A stretch of 5,950 nt of DNA from Acidimicrobiia bacterium (GTDB taxonomy: Bacteria > Actinomycetota > Acidimicrobiia > IMCC26256 > JAENVU01), in contig JAENVU010000314.1 in NCBI GenBank assembly GCA_016650415.1, positions 1-5,950 of the forward strand. Direction: 5' to 3'. This document shows positions 1-5,950 of this stretch, in pieces. Under the pieces are notes generated by a model. The model was not told where the DNA came from. It saw only the letters and a list, made by a program, of their open reading frames with translations, and did no database searches. A program made the translations under genes and the position numbers. Within the stretch, counting starts at the first letter, position 1; each line of letters begins with the position of its first letter.

Positions 1-867
1 AAGTTGCGAACCTCCCGCGAAGGGGTGACGGCAGTACGGCGATGCGAGAAGAACATCGGCGTCGACCAGCCGATCGTCGTGCAGTACGGCAAGTGGCTGG
101 GCAACGCGGCCCACGGCGATCTCGGGTCCAGTTCCCGGACCACTCAGCCGGTCAGCGACATGCTCGGACCAGCGATGTGGAACACGTTGCAGCTCATCAT
201 CTTCGGCTCGATCCTCTCGATCGGGGTCGCGCTCTTCGTCGGGGTCTATTCGTCGGTCCGTCAGTACTCGATTCCCGACTACACGCTGACCGCACTGGCG
301 TTCATCGGCATCGCGATGCCGCCGTTCTGGTTCGGTCTGCTCTCACAACAGTTTCTCGCCGTCGGCCCCAAGCAGTGGTTCGACTTGAAGGAGCCGATCT
401 TCTACACCGTGGGTCTCCACAGTGCCGGCGGCAGCGGCTTCAACCTCGACTACCTGCGTCATCTGTTCCTGCCGGTCCTGACCCTGACGGTGCAGAGCAT
501 CGCATCGTGGAGCCGATACCTGCGCACGTCGATGCTCGACGTGCTCTCCACCGATTACATCCGTACCGCGCGAGCCAAGGGAGTGCCGCGCCGCACGATC
601 ACCTGGCGCCATGCCACCCGGAACGCGCTGATCCCATTCGTCACCGTCGTCGCCCTCGAGACCGGCGCCCTCTTCGGCGGGCTCATCATCACGGAAAAGA
701 TCTTCTCGATCCCGGGGATGGGCCAGCTCTTCTACGACTCGCTGCTCGTCGGTGACTCGAACGTCGTGGTCGCGTGGATGCTCATCAGCGCGATCTTCAT
801 CATGGCGTTCAACCTGATTGCGGATCTTCTCTACGGGTTCCTCGACCCCCGAGTCCGGCTGACATGA
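1..867 (+). CDS. Peptide ABC transporter permease, DppB/OppB family (5' partial)
   Basis: This is one of two membrane subunits of a dipeptide/oligopeptide-type ABC importer in the cytoplasmic membrane. The reading frame is open from the first base, and the first visible residues (GVDQPIVVQYGKWL, then HGDLGSS) match the region after the first transmembrane helix of DppB/OppB. The usual N-terminus with TM1 (about 50-60 residues) therefore lies before the window, and the TTG at 4 is not a credible start. Counting residues from that TTG, hydrophobic segments fall near 58-83, 92-120, 152-170, 206-230 and 252-280. The EAA loop that contacts the ATPases is near 185-211 (DYIRTARAKGVPRRTITWRH...NALIP), followed by the family-typical EKIFSIPGMGQL at 231-242. 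The C-terminus (FLDPRVRLT) is typical of the family. The stop overlaps the next start (ATGA). Family assignment is firm; whether the substrate is a dipeptide, oligopeptide, nickel or something else cannot be read from this subunit. Confidence 0.93.
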   Translation, partial: KLRTSREGVTAVRRCEKNIGVDQPIVVQYGKWLGNAAHGDLGSSSRTTQPVSDMLGPAMWNTLQLIIFGSILSIGVALFVGVYSSVRQYSIPDYTLTALAFIGIAMPPFWFGLLSQQFLAVGPKQWFDLKEPIFYTVGLHSAGGSGFNLDYLRHLFLPVLTLTVQSIASWSRYLRTSMLDVLSTDYIRTARAKGVPRRTITWRHATRNALIPFVTVVALETGALFGGLIITEKIFSIPGMGQLFYDSLLVGDSNVVVAWMLISAIFIMAFNLIADLLYGFLDPRVRLT

Positions 868-1771
868 CGGCCGTCGCACCCGAGGTTCCCAACGTCGACG
901 ACGGGCTCGACTTCGCGCCGGAGCCGATCACCCAATGGAAGCTCTTTCGCCGACGATTCTTTCGTCATCGGGGGGCGGTGATCGCCCTCGTCGTGCTGAT
1001 CCTGCTCGTCATCGCGTGCTTCGGCGTGAGCTGGATCAGCCCCTTCGATCCGAACCGGCTGGATCTCCTGGCCGATTCCGTCGGGCCGGGCTCGGCCCAT
1101 TGGCTGGGCACCGACGAGTTGGGACGCGACCAACTGACCCGCATCCTCGTGGCCGGCCAACTGTCGTTGAAGATCGCCTTCTCGATCGCGATCCTGTCGG
1201 TTGCGTTCGGCACGATGGTCGGTGCCGTCGCCGGGTTCTTCGGTGCCGTCGCAGACCAGTTCCTGATGCGACTAACCGATGTGTTCCTCGTGGTCCCGGA
1301 ACTCGCGATCCTCGCGGTCGCGCTGGAAGGTTTCGGCAGCACGGGCATCGTGATCATCCTGGTGCTCTCCGGACTGTTCTGGATGGGCATCGCGCGCGTG
1401 GTGCGGGGCCAGGTACTCGCGATCAGAGAGAAGGAGTACGTCGAGGCGGCTCGCGCCGCCGGCGCACGACCGGCGCGCATCATCGTGCGTCACATCCTGC
1501 CGAACATCATCGGTCCGATCATGGTGAACATGACCCTGGCCGTCACGGCCGCGATCATCACCGAATCGACCTTGTCGTTCCTCGGATTCGGCGTCCAACC
1601 GCCGCAGACGTCGTGGGGTCGGATGTTGTCCTCGGCCGAAGGCTACGTGGGGAGCGACAAGTCGTATCTGATCTACGGACCCGGCATCGCGATCCTCGTC
1701 ACGGTGCTGTGCGTCAACTTCATCGGTGACGGTCTCCGCGACGCGTTCGATCCGCAGAGCGAGAAACACTG

Positions 1772-1772
<1 letters not shown>
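864..1772 (+). CDS. Peptide ABC transporter permease, DppC/OppC family
   Basis: This is the second membrane subunit, predicted to pair with the upstream DppB/OppB-type protein to form the translocation path. The protein is 302 residues, normal for DppC/OppC. A hydrophilic N-terminal tail (about 1-35) leads into TM1 (about 38-59). Next comes the family hallmark HWLGTDELGRDQLTRIL at 79-95, then membrane segments near 100-128, 138-157, 160-180, 216-236 and 270-290. The EAA loop is at about 191-214 (EYVEAARAAGARPARIIVRH), followed by ESTLSFLGFG at 234-243 and PPQTSWGRML at 246-255. The C-terminus GDGLRDAFDPQ is also typical. The ATG at 864 was chosen because it overlaps the upstream stop (ATGA) and gives the usual OppC_N start; an in-frame ATG at 774 would lie inside the upstream gene. 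No strong Shine-Dalgarno is visible, so translational coupling is likely. Confidence 0.95.
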
Positions 1773-2865
<1,093 letters not shown>

Positions 2866-2869
<4 letters not shown>

Positions 2870-3885
2870 CCGAGGCCACCGACCGCGCCGTGAACGACGC
2901 CGACGGGCCCATCCTCGTCGTTCAGGACCTCGTCAAGAACTTCCCGATCCGAGCGGGGTTCTTCCGGCGGGTGGTCGGCACCGTGCAGGCGGTCTCCGGC
3001 GTGTCCTTCAGCGTCAACCGGGGTGAGACGCTCGGGATCGTGGGGGAGTCCGGCTGCGGGAAATCCACGACCGGCCGCGCGGTCCTGCGCTTGCTCGATG
3101 CGGACGGTGGCCGGGTCCTCGTCGACGGCGTCGACATCCAGTCGTTGTCGACCTCGGCACTGCGTACGTTGCGATCGAAGCTCCAGATCGTCTTCCAGGA
3201 CCCGTACGTGTCGCTCAACCCGCGGATGACCGTCCAGAGCATCATCGCCGAGCCGATGCGAATCCACGGCACGTGGCGGACCGGCGGTGCCGATCGGGTC
3301 GCGGAGCTGATGGGGCTCGTCGGGCTCAACCCCGAGCACGCGAACCGCTTCCCCCACGAGTTCTCGGGCGGCCAACGCCAGCGCATCGGCATCGCGCGCG
3401 CCCTTGCCCTCGACCCCGACATCATCGTGCTCGACGAGCCGGTCTCGGCGCTCGACGTGTCGATCCAGGCGGGAGTTGTCAACCTGCTCGAAGATCTCCA
3501 AGAACGGCTCGGCCTCGCCTACGTCTTCATCGCGCACGACCTCTCGGTGGTGCGTCACATCTGTGATCGGGTGGCGGTCATGTACCTCGGCAAGATCGTC
3601 GAGATCGGCGACGCCGACGACGTCTACGAACGGGCCGGTCACCCCTACACCCAGGCGTTGCTTTCCGCGGTGCCGGTGCCCGATCCGCGCAAGGAACGGG
3701 CACGGAACCGGATCGTGCTCGAGGGTGATGTGCCCAGCCCGTCGAACCCGCCGTCGGGGTGTCGATTCCGGACCCGGTGCTGGAAGGCCCAGGACATCTG
3801 CGCGACCGAGGAGCCCGAGCTCGTCGACCGCGGCCAGGGCCACCCCGTGGCCTGCCACTTCGCCGAAGAAGCCACCGTCATCTGA
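2866..3885 (+). CDS. Peptide ABC transporter ATP-binding protein, DppF/OppF family
   Basis: This is the second cytoplasmic ATPase, expected to form a heterodimer with the upstream DppD/OppD-type subunit. The protein is 339 residues, a usual length for DppF/OppF. Motifs in order: Walker A GESGCGKS 60-67, Q-loop Gln111 (IVFQDPYVSLNPR, typical of the F subunit), signature FSGGQ 166-170, Walker B IIVLDEP 186-192 with catalytic Glu191, D-loop ALD 195-197, and H-loop His224. The C-terminal domain holds Cys299, Cys305, Cys312 and Cys330 (C-x5-C-x6-C-x17-C), again a candidate iron-sulfur site. The insert IRAGFFRRVVGTVQAV near 28-43 is the F-type signature between the first two strands. The ATG at 2866 overlaps the upstream stop (ATGA); an in-frame start at 2773 would add 31 Arg-rich residues read out of frame from the upstream gene and is rejected. 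It is the last gene of the operon. Confidence 0.95.
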
Positions 3886-3917
3886 GACCGCTGCGGTCGG
3901 GTGCACGCGCGCGACCA
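3886..3917. terminator. Short convergent gap with small hairpin, possible terminator
   Basis: Only 32 bp separate the stop of the importer operon from the stop of the convergent HNH gene. Directly after the operon's stop codon, GACCG-CTG-CGGTC (3886-3898) can form a 5-bp, all but one G:C, hairpin. GGTCG (3895-3899) can instead pair with CGACC (3912-3916). Neither is followed by a T-tract on either strand, so this is not a classical intrinsic terminator. It is reported as the only visible structure where transcription from both sides should stop; readthrough would give antisense RNA to the neighbouring gene. Confidence 0.25.
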
Positions 3918-5117
3918 TCACTGAACCTGAACGCCGTCGGGGTTGTAGACGCGGAGGGTGGTGCCGTCGAAGGTGGCACTCCACCCGCGTTGATGCACGA
4001 CGTGATGGTGGTGATCGCAGAGCAGGACGAGGTTGATCAGGATGGTCTGCCCTCCGTGTCGCCAGTGGATGACGTGGTGGGCGTCACACCATCCGGTGGG
4101 TTTTCGACAACCCGGATATCGACAGCCCTGGTCTCGAACGGCGAGCGCCCGGCGGAGGCCGGTGGGGATGGTCCGCCGGTTCGGTGACACATCGATCGGC
4201 ATGCCCTTCGGGCCGGTGACAACCCGCGCCACGCTGCAGTCACACAACAGTCGTTCGACATCACTGCGGTGCAGCGCACCGGTGAACTCGCCGTCCATGC
4301 GACCGAGTTCGCCGTTGTGGAGGGTGGGCCAGTCGATCACAACGGTGCACGCCGCCCGCGCTCGGACCGGCCCATCGGGGTCGCGGCCGTGAAGCTGAGC
4401 CAAGGCGAGTTCGGCCATCCGCACCAGAGCATCGGCGCGACGCCGAGCCGCGGTCCGACGATCGTCGTCGGTGGGTGGGTCGGTGAGGGCATGGAGTGCG
4501 GTGGTGACGATCTCGGCCGCGGTCGAGGAGAGGTCGGCGTTGAGGACCGTCCGACCCCCGTAGGTCTGGGACACCGTGACGCCGTCGTGGTCGCGCGGTT
4601 CGGTCCCCTCCGCTTGGGCGCAGGCCCGGAAATGCCCACACGCCCGTTGTAGCTCGCGGGTCACACCCTCGCGGGCCATGTCCAACAGGAGCGGTTCGAT
4701 CGCTCGGAGTTTCGGGGCGTGACCGGTGACGCGGGCACCGAAGATGGTGCGGGCCGCACCCGTACTGATCGCCCCGTCGCGCCACGCCGATGCGGTCCGG
4801 GGCAGTGCATCACCGGCTTCGCCGGCCTCGATCGCCGCGCGGGCGTCACCCTCACGCATCCCCGTCCGGCGGCGGAGCCAGGCGGCCGTCGAAGGGGAAC
4901 CATCCGCGGCGCCGATCCCACGTTGATGTGCGGCCCACGTGAGCTGCGCGAACTGAGCTTCGAGGCGATCGATCGCACTGCGCCGGCGGACGATCTCCGC
5001 CGCGAGGACGGCGTCCGACCACTCGGTCGGATCCGCGTCGAGCAGAGCATCGGCGGCCGCGGACAACCCATCGGGGTCGAAGAAATCGATGGTCAGATCA
5101 TCGAGTACAGCAGCCAC
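3918..5117 (-). CDS. DUF222 and HNH endonuclease domain protein (13E12 repeat family)
   Basis: The product is 399 residues, with an N-terminal DUF222-type helical region (about 1-300) and a C-terminal HNH nuclease motif (about 330-378). The HNH region shows Cys332 and Cys337 (CRYPGC), Cys344, the core DAHH at 345-348, His351, Asn362 and Cys367-x-HHHH with a final His375. This gives a complete ββα-metal set plus likely zinc-binding cysteines, so the nuclease centre looks intact. This architecture is the actinobacterial 13E12/REP13E12 family, which often occurs in many copies per genome. Its DNA target and cellular role are not established, so nuclease activity is inferred. The start is GTG at 5117, chosen for a strong AGGGAGG ribosome binding site six bases upstream. 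It converges with the importer operon and is probably monocistronic behind a LexA-type promoter. No transposase or flanking repeats are visible, so mobility is not supported here. Confidence 0.93.
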   Translation of the reverse strand: MAAVLDDLTIDFFDPDGLSAAADALLDADPTEWSDAVLAAEIVRRRSAIDRLEAQFAQLTWAAHQRGIGAADGSPSTAAWLRRRTGMREGDARAAIEAGEAGDALPRTASAWRDGAISTGAARTIFGARVTGHAPKLRAIEPLLLDMAREGVTRELQRACGHFRACAQAEGTEPRDHDGVTVSQTYGGRTVLNADLSSTAAEIVTTALHALTDPPTDDDRRTAARRRADALVRMAELALAQLHGRDPDGPVRARAACTVVIDWPTLHNGELGRMDGEFTGALHRSDVERLLCDCSVARVVTGPKGMPIDVSPNRRTIPTGLRRALAVRDQGCRYPGCRKPTGWCDAHHVIHWRHGGQTILINLVLLCDHHHHVVHQRGWSATFDGTTLRVYNPDGVQVQ

Positions 5118-5123
5118 CGGTTT

Positions 5124-5130
5124 CCTCCCT
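5124..5130 (-). promoter_or_regulatory. Strong ribosome binding site of the DUF222/HNH gene
   Basis: On the minus strand AGGGAGG ends six bases before the GTG at 5117 (GGAGG-AAACCG-GTG). It is the best Shine-Dalgarno match in the window and decides the GTG start. It directly follows the TGA of a possible 16-codon upstream ORF and could pair with CCTCCC further up the leader. Confidence 0.8.
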
Positions 5131-5215
5131 CACGACACGAATCGATTGTCGGCGCCCGAGCGCGATGCCGTCGCACCCATGGGAGGGTTCGACGGCCGGG
5201 GAAGTAACGTAACCC

Positions 5216-5244
5216 ACCGTACACGAACGTATGTTCGCTGTCAA
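5216..5244 (-). promoter_or_regulatory. Sigma-70-type promoter of the DUF222/HNH gene
   Basis: On the minus strand a perfect -35 hexamer TTGACA (5244-5239) is followed by exactly 17 bases and a -10 hexamer TACGGT (5221-5216), which fits the actinobacterial TANNNT pattern. Transcription would start near 5208-5210, giving about 90 nt of leader before the GTG at 5117. The LexA-type box lies wholly within the spacer, so bound repressor should exclude RNA polymerase. Confidence 0.7.
5224..5237. promoter_or_regulatory. LexA (SOS) box
   Basis: The sequence CGAACGTATGTTCG is CGAAC-N4-GTTCG and fits the actinobacterial SOS consensus CGAACRNRYGTTYG at every position. It sits between the -35 and -10 elements of the predicted promoter of the DUF222/HNH gene, the classical place for repression. 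In Mycobacterium tuberculosis several 13E12-family genes are known to have LexA boxes (from memory of the published SOS regulon), so gene type and site agree. Binding itself is inferred. Confidence 0.78.
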
Positions 5245-5294
5245 GCGGGCGCGTGAGAAATCTCTCGATCGATCATCGGCACCCGTCGGTCAGC

Positions 5295-5795
5295 TCAACG
5301 CCAGAAGGTCTGCCAGGTCGCGAAACATTCCGGGACGGTGCCGAGGCCGGTGTGATGTTCGGGCCAGTTGGCCGGCGGAAGCGTCAGTGGGTTCACGCCC
5401 GGCTCGGCGCCGTACCAGAGGCGGTGAATGCGCCGCACGAATCCCCAGACCTTGTCAACGCGCTCATAGGTGTCCTCGTAGAGGATCGCCTGATGGATCC
5501 AACGGCCGTCGGCCTCGATCTCGGCCTTCGTGTAGACCCACCCGGTGGCGTGGTCCTCGTCGACGAGGTCGATGACGTGGGTGCCGACGTTGAGCACGCT
5601 GCGGCCAATGGCCCGGAGCTGGGTCGTGAAGTCTTCGGCGAGTGCCTCGCGACCGCGACGGTCACGACCGACTCGGACATCCGGCACGAAGAGACCGACC
5701 AATGTCGAGATGTCCCGCGTATCGACGGCGAGCGCATACCGGGCCGCGAGTTGACGGATCCGTTCGTACGCGAGGAGCTCGACGAGATCGTCCAT
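5295..5795 (-). CDS. SnoaL-like / nuclear transport factor 2 family protein
   Basis: The product is 166 residues with the layout of the SnoaL_4 / NTF2-like family, small cone-shaped α+β folds that serve as isomerases, cyclases, hydratases or binding proteins. The N-terminal helices match the family (ELLAYERIRQLAARYALAVDTRD at 6-28, then LVGLFVPDVRVG at 32-43). GTHVIDLVDEDHATG at 71-85 fits the usual H...I....D.A.G strand pair. The region YEDTYERVDKVWGFVRRIHRLWYG at 106-129 matches the typical Y.D.Y.R....W.F..R.H..W segment. There is no signal peptide or membrane segment, so it should be cytoplasmic. The substrate cannot be read from the sequence, and no pathway genes adjoin it. The ATG at 5795 has no clear Shine-Dalgarno, and a TACGCT motif 8-13 bases before it suggests a leaderless transcript. 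It lies upstream of the HNH gene on the same strand, but that gene has its own promoter in the 177-bp gap. Confidence 0.85.
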   Translation of the reverse strand: MDDLVELLAYERIRQLAARYALAVDTRDISTLVGLFVPDVRVGRDRRGREALAEDFTTQLRAIGRSVLNVGTHVIDLVDEDHATGWVYTKAEIEADGRWIHQAILYEDTYERVDKVWGFVRRIHRLWYGAEPGVNPLTLPPANWPEHHTGLGTVPECFATWQTFWR

Positions 5796-5802
5796 ATCCG
5801 GG

Positions 5803-5808
5803 AGCGTA
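5803..5808 (-). promoter_or_regulatory. Candidate -10 element for a leaderless SnoaL-like transcript
   Basis: On the minus strand TACGCT (TANNNT) is followed by seven bases and then the ATG at 5795, the spacing expected when transcription starts at the start codon. The lack of a ribosome binding site in front of this gene agrees. The -35 region is poor and overlaps the inverted repeat at 5816-5831, so the call is tentative. Confidence 0.35.
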
Positions 5809-5815
5809 GAACGAC

Positions 5816-5831
5816 CTGAAGTCGCCTTCAG
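5816..5831. repeat. Perfect inverted repeat between divergent SnoaL-like and tRNA-Leu genes
   Basis: CTGAAG and CTTCAG are exact inverted copies separated by four bases. Read on the minus strand the loop is GCGA, a GNRA-type tetraloop. It is not followed by a T-tract and lies between two divergent genes, so it is not a terminator. It overlaps the expected -35 regions of both genes and could be an operator; no regulator is identifiable. Confidence 0.6.
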
Positions 5832-5846
5832 CGGTGCCGGGCTCGT

Positions 5847-5852
5847 TACAAT
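5847..5852 (+). promoter_or_regulatory. Candidate -10 element of tRNA-Leu
   Basis: TACAAT is a near-consensus -10 hexamer ending 11 bases before the first base of the tRNA, which would leave a leader of about four or five bases. No good -35 hexamer is found at 16-18 bases upstream; that region falls on the inverted repeat at 5816-5831. Confidence 0.5.
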
Positions 5853-5863
5853 CTCCCCTCCAC

Positions 5864-5950
5864 GTCGGAGTGGCGGAATCGGCAGACGCGCTAGCTTGAG
5901 GGGCTAGTGCCCTAACGGGCGTGGGGGTTCAAGTCCCCCCTCCGACACCA
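5864..5950 (+). tRNA. tRNA-Leu, anticodon GAG
   Basis: A complete 87-base class II tRNA. The acceptor stem GTCGGAG (5864-5870) pairs fully with CTCCGAC (5940-5946), then discriminator A and encoded CCA (5948-5950). The anticodon stem CTAGC/GCTAG (5891-5895, 5903-5907) encloses loop TTGAGGG with anticodon GAG at 5898-5900, reading CUC and CUU leucine codons. A long variable arm (TGCCC-TAAC-GGGCG region, about 5908-5922) is typical of leucine tRNAs. The T stem GGGGG/CCCCC (5923-5927, 5935-5939) holds TTCAAGT. The gene ends exactly at the window edge, so downstream sequence cannot be judged. Confidence 0.97.

Noticed and set aside
774..863. Upstream in-frame ATG at 774 for the DppC/OppC-type permease
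   Set aside because: It would overlap the preceding permease by about 90 bases and add residues not typical of the family; ATG 864 in the ATGA overlap fits.
3918..5117. DUF222/HNH gene as part of a mobile element or homing endonuclease insertion
   Set aside because: No intron, intein, transposase, terminal repeats or interrupted host gene is visible around it.
5254..5275. GAGA...TCTC and GATCGATC palindromes downstream of the SnoaL-like gene as a terminator
   Set aside because: The stem is only four A/T-mixed pairs with no T-tract; GATCGATC is a short self-complementary tetramer repeat common by chance.
5864..5950. tRNA-Leu 3' end as a phage or island attachment site
   Set aside because: tRNA genes are common integration sites, but no integrase, direct repeat of the 3' end or change in base composition is visible, and the window stops at the CCA.

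Overview
The window reads as chromosomal DNA of a high-GC Actinomycetota species. The signs are GC-rich third codon positions, a GTG start behind a strong ribosome binding site, a DUF222/HNH (13E12-type) protein, an actinobacterial LexA box, a SnoaL-like protein with actinobacterial motifs, and tRNA-Leu with an encoded CCA. A finer placement is not supported; Acidimicrobiia would be a guess.

Positions 1-3885 (+) are the distal part of one tightly packed operon for a DppBCDF/OppBCDF-type peptide ABC importer. It holds permease B (5' end outside the window), permease C, ATPase D and ATPase F. Every junction is an overlapping stop/start (ATGA at 864, TGATG at 1770, ATGA at 2866), so the four genes are probably translationally coupled and made in equal amounts. 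The two permeases would form the membrane channel. The two ATPases, each with complete nucleotide-binding motifs and a C-terminal four-cysteine motif, would power it. The solute-binding protein that sets specificity is not in the window and probably lies upstream. ATPase D has an unusual 12-serine tract encoded by a near-perfect TCATCG microsatellite.

The operon ends 32 bp from the end of a convergent minus-strand gene (3918-5117), which encodes a full-length DUF222 plus HNH nuclease-like protein. Upstream of its GTG start is a well-formed promoter, TTGACA-N17-TACGGT. A sequence matching the actinobacterial SOS (LexA) box lies inside the spacer, so the gene is probably induced by DNA damage. 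About 90 nt of leader follow, with a possible short upstream ORF and a possible anti-Shine-Dalgarno pairing.

Further right, a minus-strand SnoaL/NTF2-fold protein (5295-5795) is divergent from a tRNA-Leu(GAG) gene (5864-5950, +) that ends exactly at the window edge. The 68-bp gap between them holds a perfect 6-bp inverted repeat and candidate promoters in both directions. The most notable point is the predicted SOS control of the HNH gene. I see no clearly new multi-gene system, CRISPR array or insertion sequence.
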